A DNA stretch of 46,615 bases from CAZTYI01 sp964466185 (GTDB lineage Bacteria > Chlamydiota > Chlamydiia > Chlamydiales > SM23-39), in the NCBI GenBank assembly GCA_964466185.1, contig CAYXMS010000007.1:1-46615 (forward strand), given 5' to 3'. The position numbers were made by a program, and so were the translations under genes. Shown here piece by piece: positions 32,049-40,260 of the stretch (position 1 is its first letter; each line of letters begins with the position of its first letter). The notes under the pieces were generated by a model. It was not told the DNA's origin. It saw only the letters and a program-made list of their open reading frames with translations, and searched no databases.

Positions 32049-33359
32049 ATGATTAAAGAATGGAATTTGCAAGCCAAAAAAATTTATGATGCCATTCACG
32101 GTTTTATTCGTTTTGACGAGGCTGAAAGAGAGCTGATTAATTCCTATCCATTTCAACGGCTGCGCTATATACACCAGCTGGGCATTTCTTTTCTAGTTTA
32201 TCCGGGGGCTTCCCACACTAGATTTGAACACTCTTTAGGAGTTATGGAACTGGCTACGCGCATTTTTAAAACCTTAATGAGATCGGTCAGGCCGGATATT
32301 TTTAATTTTATTCCAAGAGAAGGTTCTTCCGAATATTTTTATTGGCTGAAAGTTTTAAGGTTGGCGGCGTTATGCCATGATTTAGGATATTTACCTTTTT
32401 CTCATGTAGCTGAAAGGGAGCTTTTGCCTAAACTTGGCCATGTTGAATGGACTTTGAAAATCTTAAAAAGCAATTTATTAGACCCTGTTTGGGAGAAGAC
32501 ACGTAAAAATCCCTTGATTGCAGATTTTGTCGTAGATCGCGATTTAGTAGAAGATGTTATCAAGCTAACTTTTGGAGAAGAAGAGCTGACAAAATTAGAG
32601 CCTGACAAAAAATATAAGTTTAATAACTGGGAAAAAATGCTCTCTCAAATTATTGTCGGCGATTTTTTTGGTTCTGACAGGATTGATTATTTATTAAGGG
32701 ATGCAACCTGTACTGGCATTTCATACGGGGTCTTTGACTATTTGCAGTTGATTGAAATGTTGCGCATTTTGCCAAGGGATGAAAAAAGTTCAGAACTGGT
32801 TATTGGCATTGATGAAAATGGCATAGAATCTTGCGAGGCTTTACTTTTGGCACGCCATTTCATGTATAAAAGAGTTTATCAGCATCCTTCGGTTAGAGCC
32901 TTTCACTTTCATCTGCGCCGTTTTATAAAGTTCTATTTTCAAGAAAAAAATATCCTTGACAGTCTTGATAAGTATCTAATGGTCAATGACTGTGATGTTA
33001 TTCATGAATTGAAAGTATCTTATATGGATGAAAAGCATCCTGAACATCTTGATGCCAAGATAATTTTTGAAAGGAGAAACCATTTCAAAGCTATCCCTTT
33101 ATCTGGTAAAATTAATGATGCAATTTTAATAAAGATAAAAGAAAAAAATAATTTGAGCGATCAGGATGTATATTGGGAGATTAGACAAATGCCGCGGCCG
33201 CAGGATTTGAACTTTCCTGTTTTAAGAAAGCATTTGCCTTTGGCTAAGGCTATTTCGTTGTCTAAGGTCCTATCTGGCATACCTGCAGCTAAATGCAACT
33301 GGGTATATATATCTCCGAAATATGAAATTATTTTGGTGCAAGAGTTGCAGACAATGTAA
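32049..33359 (+). CDS. HD-domain phosphohydrolase (dNTPase/SAMHD1-like)
   Basis: A 436-residue protein of the HD family related to dGTPases and SAMHD1: DAIHGFIRF, FQRLRYIHQLG, HTRFEHSLGVMELA (first His), LCHDLGYLPFSH (HD pair), then GDFFGSDRIDYLLRDATCTGISYG with the last Asp ligand. It should hydrolyse dNTPs or related nucleotides in a metal-dependent way and may control dNTP pools; the exact substrate cannot be told. The ATG has GGTCAGGTTTTTT upstream, not a strong site. It is followed after 32 nt by the transporter gene. Confidence 0.88.
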   Translation: MIKEWNLQAKKIYDAIHGFIRFDEAERELINSYPFQRLRYIHQLGISFLVYPGASHTRFEHSLGVMELATRIFKTLMRSVRPDIFNFIPREGSSEYFYWLKVLRLAALCHDLGYLPFSHVAERELLPKLGHVEWTLKILKSNLLDPVWEKTRKNPLIADFVVDRDLVEDVIKLTFGEEELTKLEPDKKYKFNNWEKMLSQIIVGDFFGSDRIDYLLRDATCTGISYGVFDYLQLIEMLRILPRDEKSSELVIGIDENGIESCEALLLARHFMYKRVYQHPSVRAFHFHLRRFIKFYFQEKNILDSLDKYLMVNDCDVIHELKVSYMDEKHPEHLDAKIIFERRNHFKAIPLSGKINDAILIKIKEKNNLSDQDVYWEIRQMPRPQDLNFPVLRKHLPLAKAISLSKVLSGIPAAKCNWVYISPKYEIILVQELQTM

Positions 33360-33391
33360 AGCAGACGCTTTAAGCTGACAAATGACCGGCT

Positions 33392-34657
33392 ATGTTTTTA
33401 AACAAACTTTTCATTTCATTTCGTGCAAAACTTGCAGTTTTTTCTGATCAGGAAAAACGTTTTATCCTAGCTGTGATGCTGGCTGGTTTTTTCATTTCTT
33501 TGGAATATGGCATTACCAGGCCTGTTTGCACTTCGCTTTTTATTAGTTATTATGGACCAGCCAGTATTGCCAAAGCCTGGTATGTCACGGTGCCTATTAA
33601 TTTGTTAATCGTCTTTTTATATAACCACTTTTTGCCAAAATGGGGCTGTTTGAAATTTTTTATATTGATAGCTTTCTCAGCTATTTGTATGAATACAGCT
33701 ACAGCTTTTTTTAATTCGCTTTCCTTTTTTCAGTTTATTTGGAAAGACATTTATATATTATTGGTTTTTAAACAGCTTTGGTCTTTGATTCATAGTACTA
33801 TGGATACTAAAAAGGCTAAATATCTTTACGGTATTATTTTTGGCATGGGAGGGATTGGTTCGATTGTAGGGGGATTAATTCCCGGACTTTTAGCAGTTCA
33901 TATAGGCAGTCAAAAGCTGATGCTTTCTACGATCTTTATTTATACTATTTTGAGCTTTTTATTTTACATAGCATATAAAAATAGTTGTTTTGACGGAAAT
34001 ACAGAAACTTTCAAATCTGATTTAGATGCTAAAAATGGTTTTTTTGTTTTTTTTAAAGGCTCCAAGTTTGTTTTATTTATCCTGCTGTTAGTCTTTTTTA
34101 TGCAGATCTCAACAGCGCTTTTAGAGCTTCAGTTTAATTTCTTTTTAGCTGAAAAATATCCCCTTTTAGATTATCGCACTCAGTTTTCCGGCAGATTTAC
34201 CTCAATTAACTATTTAGTAACAACTTTTTTTCAGTTTTTAGGGGGATATTTGGTCGTTAGATTTTTGGCTTTGAAAAAAGCTCATTTGACCGTGCCTTTT
34301 ATTTTAGGCATTAATAGTCTAGGGTTTTTTCTTTTTCCTTCTTTTGCCATGGCTACATATTTATTTACTGCTATCAAGACTTTAGATTTTTCTGTTTTCG
34401 GGATTATCCGGGAAATGCTTTACATTCCGCTTAAAGTAGATGAAAAATATCGGGCTAAAGCCTTTATTGATGTCTTTGTTTATCGCAGTGCCAAGGCTTT
34501 TGCTCCTTTGTTTATTTTTATTTTTCAATTCTTTTTAAAAGGTTTTTCTTTTTATCAGATTGTTTCGGTAATTTCTGTTTGTTTAGCTATAGGATGGATG
34601 GCTATGGTTTTTTATATGTTTAAACATTATGAAAAACAGTTTTCAGCTGCTGCCTAA
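33392..34657 (+). CDS. MFS-type transporter resembling nucleotide transport proteins
   Basis: A 421-residue polytopic protein with about 11-12 transmembrane segments. Several blocks recall the NTT/TlcA ATP:ADP translocase family: SLEYGITRPVCTSLFI, AKAWYVTVPINLLIVFLYN, and KAKYLYGIIFGMGGIGSIVGG match NTT regions in order and residue pattern (LRD-TxxxL, KLWLVVPSA, EAKRFYxLFG). It is about 100 residues shorter than NTTs and lacks some of their conserved charges, so the substrate may not be a nucleotide. Position next to a purine enzyme and a dNTP-type HD hydrolase is suggestive. A general MFS carrier is the alternative. Confidence 0.55.
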   Translation: MFLNKLFISFRAKLAVFSDQEKRFILAVMLAGFFISLEYGITRPVCTSLFISYYGPASIAKAWYVTVPINLLIVFLYNHFLPKWGCLKFFILIAFSAICMNTATAFFNSLSFFQFIWKDIYILLVFKQLWSLIHSTMDTKKAKYLYGIIFGMGGIGSIVGGLIPGLLAVHIGSQKLMLSTIFIYTILSFLFYIAYKNSCFDGNTETFKSDLDAKNGFFVFFKGSKFVLFILLLVFFMQISTALLELQFNFFLAEKYPLLDYRTQFSGRFTSINYLVTTFFQFLGGYLVVRFLALKKAHLTVPFILGINSLGFFLFPSFAMATYLFTAIKTLDFSVFGIIREMLYIPLKVDEKYRAKAFIDVFVYRSAKAFAPLFIFIFQFFLKGFSFYQIVSVISVCLAIGWMAMVFYMFKHYEKQFSAAA

Positions 34658-34808
34658 TTCTTTGTTTTTTAATTTTTAATAACATTTTTATTTTTAGAAA
34701 TAAGTTGTAGATTATTCGAAATAATAAATATTTTTGATAAAAAATAATTTTAATCTTTCTTGATTTTATTTAGCTATTTTTTAGAATAAGGCTAAAAAGG
34801 TAAACAAC

Positions 34809-34994
34809 ATGTTTAAACGGCTTTTTTGGCTTTTGCTAGGCGCAGTGATTGCTTTTTGGATTTTTAAAAATGATCCGGAACTTATCTTTTTAGTAAAATT
34901 CCGCCAATGGCTTTTAGATCTTTTGCATGAATTTCAGGATGAGTCTACTTCGGACATAGTGAAAAATTTCATTTCTAATCTGTTAGAAGATTGA
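34809..34994 (+). CDS. Small membrane-anchored protein, unknown
   Basis: A 61-residue protein with one N-terminal hydrophobic segment (FWLLLGAVIAFWIF, residues 6-19) after MFKRL and an acidic helical remainder (DLLHEFQDESTSDIVKNFI). AAGG lies 8 nt before the ATG. I do not recognise it. It opens a run of four unrecognised plus-strand genes. Confidence 0.55.
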   Translation: MFKRLFWLLLGAVIAFWIFKNDPELIFLVKFRQWLLDLLHEFQDESTSDIVKNFISNLLED

Positions 34995-35174
34995 TGGAAA
35001 GTAATTAAAACTTAAATTATATCAATATTTACAATTCGTGGTGTTTTTGGAACATTTTTTCTAAAGGTTTATAAAGATATTTTTAATATTATGTTAATAA
35101 AAGGTTTTTTTTAAAAAAAGTTAAGATTATAATTTTACAATTTGCTAAATATTTTAATTGAGGAAGATTTATAT

Positions 35175-35822
35175 ATGCAAAGCTCGGAACTTCATTTTAC
35201 AGAGCTTAAACTGCAGGTTTTAGGCCAGTTTTCATATCTTAACAATTCGTTAAAAGAACTGCCGAAAATGGTTTTGCCTTTATTATTAGATCTGTCTAAA
35301 TTTTTTGAAAATAACAGGGATTTGTATGCCAATCGAAAAACAAATAAAAAAATCATAGCTGTGAAGATGGAAAAGGATGAAGATGAAGAACAGGAAAATC
35401 CCAAACATTTTCAAAAGCGGAATTTTCAAGAGAGAGAGGAAAAAACTTCTTTAGAAAATGCTTTTAAAAATCTGCTTTCTTCTCAGATTAAAGCTGTTTT
35501 TCAGAAAAAAGCTTTTTTAAAAGCGCAGCACAGATTATCAAAAAAGACAGCTCTTTCAAAGAAAAATCAGCAAGCTTTTATTTCAAACGAAAAAAGCGAT
35601 GCCGATCAGCCTTTAAAAAAACATAGAAAAATAAAAAAAATGCTTTTTCAAAAGATCAAGCCTTTTTTGGATTTGAAAGAAGATATTGAGATTTATCAAA
35701 AAGTCTTTTCTCCTATTGCTAATTTTATTGCCGATAATGAAAGGGATTTTTTAAAAGCTAATGCAAACGATAAGCTTTTTGACATGCAGGAAAAGCTTAA
35801 AAAGAAGATTCCCAAAAGCTAG
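35175..35822 (+). CDS. Charged coiled helical protein, unknown
   Basis: A 215-residue, Lys/Glu/Gln-rich protein without membrane segments or motifs that I recognise. An acidic stretch (KMEKDEDEEQENPKHFQKRN, about residue 65) separates a leucine-rich N-terminus (LQVLGQFSYLNNSL) from a basic, helical C-terminus (KKHRKIKKMLFQKIKPFL). The ATG at 35175 was chosen because GAGGAAG lies 9 nt before it; the longer frame to 35142 has no such site. Possibly a chaperone or effector-like protein; that is only inference from its location. Confidence 0.6.
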   Translation: MQSSELHFTELKLQVLGQFSYLNNSLKELPKMVLPLLLDLSKFFENNRDLYANRKTNKKIIAVKMEKDEDEEQENPKHFQKRNFQEREEKTSLENAFKNLLSSQIKAVFQKKAFLKAQHRLSKKTALSKKNQQAFISNEKSDADQPLKKHRKIKKMLFQKIKPFLDLKEDIEIYQKVFSPIANFIADNERDFLKANANDKLFDMQEKLKKKIPKS

Positions 35823-35916
35823 AAAACACATTTTTACTGCATTTTTTCTTGTTAAAAATTTTCTTTTACATTTTAATCTCTGGCAATTTTAAACTGCCTT
35901 AGACAGTAGGTGAAAA

Positions 35917-36813
35917 ATGTGCTGTCCTTCATTATTTTCTGCCTGTGGAAGCATTATAGATAAATTAACTTGCAATTTGCGTTGTCTTGGCTGGCGTTTT
36001 TGTACCAGAGATAATATTTCCGTTCATATTAATGGGGAATTAGATGAAAAAGCGCAACAAGTTGCTTTAAAAGCTTTAGGAGAAAGGGAAACTGGAGATC
36101 AACAGCAAGAAGATTCTATTCTGCCTGCTGCTTTAACAAAGCGTTTAATGAATGTTTTGCCAGATAGAAGGGGACGGCGTCAAGGAGGCGCAGCTCAGGA
36201 AAGGGCCACAGATAGTGGATCGTATAGGGAAGAAGCAATCAGACCTGAATCAGTAGTTTTTTCTGAAGCTAATGATTTATCTTTACCTGGACTAGAAGGA
36301 TCTTTACCTAAGGAAGTTGTGCCTGAAGTTTATGAATTGATAGAAATTTTAAGCAATTATCAACAAGTTGAAGATGCAAAGAAGAGAGAAATTATCTTCC
36401 GTTTAGGATTTTTCAGACTGAATGTTATTTTCGTCTATTTGAATATTACCAAGGAAAAAATTTGTTATTTAAAGTCCATGAAAGAACAGCTTTTAGAAAT
36501 GGCTAAAGAACTAATCCGTTTTGATAGCGTCATTTGTTATTTGTTTAAGGCCTTGAAAAATGAAAGATCAGAAGATGCTTTAGCGATCGAATATCATTTA
36601 AGCCAAAGTATAATAGATAAGATTAGAAATATTCCTGATTTGAAATTGTTTTGGCAGGATTTAGACAAAGTCAATGTTTTAGCTGCCTGTCATCCACAAA
36701 CTGTTTTAGTCTTATGGCAAATAGCAGCTTTTGATGAAAGCTGGCTGCAGCGAAAAGCTGTACGCAGGCTTTTGAGTCAATATAATTTGCTTTCGTGGGT
36801 TAAAGAGGTTTGA
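35917..36813 (+). CDS. Protein with Cys-rich head and helical C-terminal domain, unknown
   Basis: A 298-residue protein. The head (residues 1-32) has six Cys (MCCPSLFSACGSI, TCNLRCLGWRFC), unusual for a cytosolic chlamydial protein, followed by an Arg/Gly-rich low-complexity linker (DRRGRRQGGAAQERATDSGS) and a helical domain from about residue 120 (VYELIEILSNY, FRLNVIFVYL, QRKAVRRLLSQYNLLSWV). No known family. AGGTGA precedes the ATG. It is 32 nt upstream of the Inc/LRR candidate, so both are probably co-transcribed. An exported effector is conceivable. Confidence 0.62.
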   Translation: MCCPSLFSACGSIIDKLTCNLRCLGWRFCTRDNISVHINGELDEKAQQVALKALGERETGDQQQEDSILPAALTKRLMNVLPDRRGRRQGGAAQERATDSGSYREEAIRPESVVFSEANDLSLPGLEGSLPKEVVPEVYELIEILSNYQQVEDAKKREIIFRLGFFRLNVIFVYLNITKEKICYLKSMKEQLLEMAKELIRFDSVICYLFKALKNERSEDALAIEYHLSQSIIDKIRNIPDLKLFWQDLDKVNVLAACHPQTVLVLWQIAAFDESWLQRKAVRRLLSQYNLLSWVKEV

Positions 36814-36845
36814 AAAAATGCAATTAAAAAATAATAGGTGGTTTT

Positions 36846-38738
36846 ATGACAGGCATTATAGCAGAAGCAGAAATAGGCAAGAGTATAAAACCGGAAAATG
36901 CTGCTACAGGTTTTTGGCCTCAGCTTAAAAAAACAACAGCAAAAGTACAAAGGGCGGTTTTAGAAATTTTTCAGAATTTAATAATTGCCACGAGTTTTAC
37001 CTTTTTAATAGCGGGCATGGCCATTTTATCCGGGCATAAAATTATAGCTATAACCACGATTGCCTGCATGACTGCTTTAATGGCTAGCTTTGGGGAAAAA
37101 TTTAGTGTGAGAGTTTTTAAAGCTTCTTCTTTAGTTTTAGAATGGATTGATAATTTGCAAGGTCCTAGTTTTGATGATTTTTTTGAAAGATCTCCATCTG
37201 TAGAAGGTAAAAACTATTTGAAAACAATAAATGGATATATTGAAGAATTAAAGGCTATTGGTGCATTTTTCCCTCAAAGTATAGAAAGTTTAAAAGATCT
37301 AGAGCCTGTTTCTTTAGAAGCTATTAATGACTTTTCTTATTTGCAATATACTTTTATTAACGGGGAGTTAGCGGTTCGTATTTTAGCTAGGGCTAAGGTT
37401 AACGGGAAACCTGCTTTGAATGAAGGGCAGCTTTTTAAGACTTTAAAAGTTCTACATGCTAAATATCCTAATATTAGAAAAATATATTTGCCGCAAGTTA
37501 GAAATATCAGTCTTTTGATTCCTTATTTAAAAAACATGCAGCCCAAAGAAAGTGCATCTGTTGGATTGATGCATTTATCCTTGGAAGACACTTCTTTAAA
37601 TGAAAATCAGTTAAGAGATTTGTTTTCTCAGGTCAATTTAGCTTCTTTAGAATTGAGGAATTGCACTTTACAGGATTCGATTTTAGACAACACGGATCTT
37701 TTAAGGATAATTAAGGAAAAGACATGTGTCTATATGTATGATGAAGAAGGGAAATCTATAGGAATGTATGATGAAGCAGGGAGATTCATAGAAGATGGGA
37801 TAAATGAGGGGAGGCTGCAACAAGCCTTTGAATCTGCATTAAATACAAAGATTATGAGTCAGCCTGCTAAGAAAAGACAAAATTTAGCAAAAAGATTTGT
37901 GAACAGGCTGACACAGCCGACACGCAGTTATTTTCCACTAGCTAGATTAGGGGTGAAATTAGATTTAAGTTTATTTGAAAATGAAGAGTTAGCCAAGGTT
38001 TTTTTATTTGCTTTTCATCAAGCAGATTATAAAGTTAGGGAATTAATTTCATTTTTTACTTTGGATAGAAAAACTTTGATGCAAATTTGCGGTATGCCGA
38101 TTAAATGTTTAAAAACAATTGGGGTAAATGACCTGGCCGATCTTAAATTTTTACCTTATTTGGAAGAGTTGCATTTAGAATTTGACGGCGATATAGAACA
38201 GTTATTAAGGCAGGTGCCTCCGCATGTAAGAAAAATAGTTTTAAAAAGAAAATTCGGGTCGCGATTACCATCTCAGCCCTATTTAGAACTGATAAAAAAT
38301 GATCAAGGCCAGTATAAAGTAAATTTTTATGAGTCCAGCAAAGAGCATTTGTCAGCTGATTTGGCTAAACTGGAAAGCGACAATATAGAAATAGAAGCTT
38401 TAGATTTTTCAGGGGTTGGAGGCTTAAAGGATAAAAAAGCTCTAATACGCATTTTTACTTTTTCTTCTAGCAAGCAAGTGGTTTGGCTTTCTTTAGCCAA
38501 TTGCGGTTTAGAAAACAAAGATCTGCAAGGTATAGACTATAAGCCAAACGCTGGATTGTTGAATTTATTTGAAGCAAAAGAAGATGCTGAAACTGGCTAT
38601 TATGGTTTAAAATTTTTAGATCTGTCTTTCAACCCATCTTTACAGCATTCTGAAGAGAGGCCAATTTTTAGTGGATGGCAGCCTCGAGATCGAGGGATTC
38701 AAATTAAAATCGGCGATACATACATATATAAAGGCTGA
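36846..38738 (+). CDS. Candidate inclusion-membrane (Inc) protein with leucine-rich repeats
   Basis: A 630-residue protein with two adjacent hydrophobic segments near the N-terminus (about residues 43-62 and 66-84), separated only by GHK, the bilobed pattern of chlamydial Inc proteins, and no cleavable signal. The rest is hydrophilic and contains leucine-rich-repeat-like stretches: NLASLELRNCTLQ (about 258), YLEELHLEFDGDIEQLL (about 435), and a better pair near the end, VVWLSLANCGLENKDL and LKFLDLSFNPSL (about 555-605). Inc proteins are type III secreted and sit in the inclusion membrane, with the soluble part facing the host cytosol; LRRs suit protein binding. The Inc call is inference. A 30-bp tandem repeat lies at residues 297-316. 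Confidence 0.7.
   Translation: MTGIIAEAEIGKSIKPENAATGFWPQLKKTTAKVQRAVLEIFQNLIIATSFTFLIAGMAILSGHKIIAITTIACMTALMASFGEKFSVRVFKASSLVLEWIDNLQGPSFDDFFERSPSVEGKNYLKTINGYIEELKAIGAFFPQSIESLKDLEPVSLEAINDFSYLQYTFINGELAVRILARAKVNGKPALNEGQLFKTLKVLHAKYPNIRKIYLPQVRNISLLIPYLKNMQPKESASVGLMHLSLEDTSLNENQLRDLFSQVNLASLELRNCTLQDSILDNTDLLRIIKEKTCVYMYDEEGKSIGMYDEAGRFIEDGINEGRLQQAFESALNTKIMSQPAKKRQNLAKRFVNRLTQPTRSYFPLARLGVKLDLSLFENEELAKVFLFAFHQADYKVRELISFFTLDRKTLMQICGMPIKCLKTIGVNDLADLKFLPYLEELHLEFDGDIEQLLRQVPPHVRKIVLKRKFGSRLPSQPYLELIKNDQGQYKVNFYESSKEHLSADLAKLESDNIEIEALDFSGVGGLKDKKALIRIFTFSSSKQVVWLSLANCGLENKDLQGIDYKPNAGLLNLFEAKEDAETGYYGLKFLDLSFNPSLQHSEERPIFSGWQPRDRGIQIKIGDTYIYKG
37734..37793. repeat. 30-bp tandem duplication inside the Inc/LRR gene
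   Basis: Two adjacent 30-bp units (37734-37763, 37764-37793) differ at five positions and encode MYDEEGKSIG and MYDEAGRFIE. The reading frame is kept. Confidence 0.75.
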
Positions 38739-38750
38739 TTTTTTTTCTTG

Positions 38751-38778
38751 TTGTTCTTTTTTCCATCTTGGCTAGAAT
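38751..38778 (+). promoter_or_regulatory. Possible promoter of the lipoprotein gene
   Basis: TTGTTC (38751-38756), 16-nt spacer, TAGAAT (38773-38778), followed by a purine-rich ribosome-binding site (GGCGGGGGA) just before the ATG at 38800. Confidence 0.3.
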
Positions 38779-38799
38779 AAAGATATAGGCGGGGGATAT

Positions 38800-39426
38800 A
38801 TGCGTTGGCCATTTAAGTTAATTTTATGTTTTTTAGTTTTTGCCGGTTGTTATAATTCTGCATTTGTAGAAACTTCAAAAGCGAATGAAACTTTGACAAG
38901 AATGAATAATCTGCAAAGAGGGATGAGCGTGCAACATGTAAAAGCGTTGCTTGGCTCGCCAAGAAAAATTGCAGATAAAAAAGTTTATGGGCGGACTTAT
39001 ACTGTTTGGTATTATGTAACTCAAGGAGTGGTTTTTGCACAAACCAATTACTATCAGATTAACTTTACTCCTTTAGTTTTTTATAACGGTAAATTATTTG
39101 GTTGGGGCAAAGCTTTTTATTTAAATATGTTTAGGTCCAAGACTCGTACATTAGGCACTCGTGGAGGAAAAAAAGACACTATTTATTATTATAAAACTAA
39201 AGATGGCAAGCCTCCTTCTGACCAATCAATTGATGAGATCTTAGAAGAAATCCATGAAGAGAGGTCTTTTCAGCCTTTGGATTTTGAAAATAATAAGGAA
39301 CAGAAAGAAGCTCCTGAAAAAGAAAAGTCTTCAACCGAAAAAGCCGACGATGATTTGAAAAAAGAGCAAAAAAAACAGCAAAGCTATCCTGAATATGATA
39401 ATGAAGCGCCTGCTTTTTGGGAATGA
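38800..39426 (+). CDS. BamE/SmpA-like outer-membrane lipoprotein
   Basis: A 208-residue protein with a lipoprotein signal (MRWPFKLILCFLVFAGC; lipobox VFAGC, Cys 17). The following part, LQRGMSVQHVKALLGSPRKI followed by a Tyr/Trp-rich strand (GRTYTVWYYV), is the SmpA/OmlA/BamE fold found in outer-membrane lipoproteins. A Glu/Lys-rich tail of about 70 residues (KEAPEKEKSSTEKADDD) is added at the C-terminus. It may help outer-membrane protein assembly or be a structural lipoprotein; BamE itself is shorter. It is followed by the efflux operon on the same strand but with its own promoter region between. Confidence 0.72.
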   Translation: MRWPFKLILCFLVFAGCYNSAFVETSKANETLTRMNNLQRGMSVQHVKALLGSPRKIADKKVYGRTYTVWYYVTQGVVFAQTNYYQINFTPLVFYNGKLFGWGKAFYLNMFRSKTRTLGTRGGKKDTIYYYKTKDGKPPSDQSIDEILEEIHEERSFQPLDFENNKEQKEAPEKEKSSTEKADDDLKKEQKKQQSYPEYDNEAPAFWE

Positions 39427-39439
39427 ATTGGTATTTTAG

Positions 39440-39468
39440 TTGTGTTTTTTTTTTAACCAACTTACAAT
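39440..39468 (+). promoter_or_regulatory. Promoter of the TetR-RND efflux operon
   Basis: TTGTGT (39440-39445), 17-nt spacer and TACAAT (39463-39468) match a sigma70-type promoter. The -10 box touches the first operator palindrome, so a bound repressor would block RNA polymerase. Confidence 0.55.
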
Positions 39469-39500
39469 GAATCTAGATTCAAAATGTGAATATGGATTCA
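39468..39500. promoter_or_regulatory. Twin palindromic operator, probably for the TetR regulator
   Basis: TGAATCTAGATTCA (39468-39481) is a perfect 14-bp palindrome. TGAATATGGATTCA (39487-39500) has the same arms with two changes in the core. The centres are 19 bp apart, close to two helical turns, so two dimers could bind on the same face. The sites cover the end of the -10 box and the start codon of the tetR-type gene. TetR autoregulation at such sites is usual. Confidence 0.7.
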
Positions 39501-40250
39501 AAAAAAATGTCTTTTCAAAATCAAAGCCTAAAAGAACAAAGCCCGCAAGCCCAAGTTTTTTCCACTTTAAAAACTTTGCAGGATTCAACAGCTGCTTTGG
39601 AAACTGCTAAAGTTTCCAGAAAGGAGAGGAATAAAAACAGAAAAAAAGAAAATCTGTTAAACCATGCCAAAGCTGTTTTTATAGCCAAAGGTTTTTTGCA
39701 GACTTCGATAGAAGATATAGCTAGGCATGCTGATATTGCGGTTGGTTCTATTTATAATTTTTTTAGAAACAAGGACGATCTTTATTTACAGATAGTGCAA
39801 AGCATTTTTCAGGAATTTTCAGAGCAGTTTGAGAAAAACTGTGGTGGACTTAAAAGTTTAAAAGAAGTAATTCGTGAAATTATTTTCTCCAGGATCAAAT
39901 TTTTTATTAAATATAGAGCTTTTTCTTTTGGCTTAATGGAAGCCGTCTCTGAAGGGGTTTTTGCTAGGGAAAAAACATTTAAAAAGGCTTGTTTGGAATT
40001 TAGGGATATTTATTTACAAAAAATTTTAAAAGCTTTTCAGCCTTATAAAAAAGATTTGCCGAAATTTGATTTGATGTATTTAGCTTTGTCTTTGGAAGGT
40101 ACAATTACCAGCTGTATTTTTCATTTAGCCCATAATAAAACAGCTAAAGATCCCTTGCAGATGGCAAAAGAGCTGACTTTATATTTCTTGAGTCTGTTGG
40201 GCTTAGAAAATATGGCAAAAGATATTAAAGCTAAAACTAAACGAGATTAA
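39486..40250 (+). CDS. TetR-family transcriptional repressor of the efflux operon
   Basis: A 254-residue TetR regulator with the helix-turn-helix at about residues 58-108: NLLNHAKAVFIAKGFLQTSI, EDIARHADIAVGSIYNFFRNK, DDLYLQIV. The C-terminal ligand domain is helical and unlike well-known members. There is an unusual 58-residue polar head rich in Gln, Ser and Lys; the start is uncertain (GTG at 39486, ATG at 39492 or 39507), and the mRNA leader from the predicted promoter would be very short. It lies 10 nt upstream of the TolC-type gene, so it controls its own operon with the pump genes. Confidence 0.85.
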   Translation: MNMDSKKMSFQNQSLKEQSPQAQVFSTLKTLQDSTAALETAKVSRKERNKNRKKENLLNHAKAVFIAKGFLQTSIEDIARHADIAVGSIYNFFRNKDDLYLQIVQSIFQEFSEQFEKNCGGLKSLKEVIREIIFSRIKFFIKYRAFSFGLMEAVSEGVFAREKTFKKACLEFRDIYLQKILKAFQPYKKDLPKFDLMYLALSLEGTITSCIFHLAHNKTAKDPLQMAKELTLYFLSLLGLENMAKDIKAKTKRD

Positions 40251-40260
40251 GCATGCGAAT

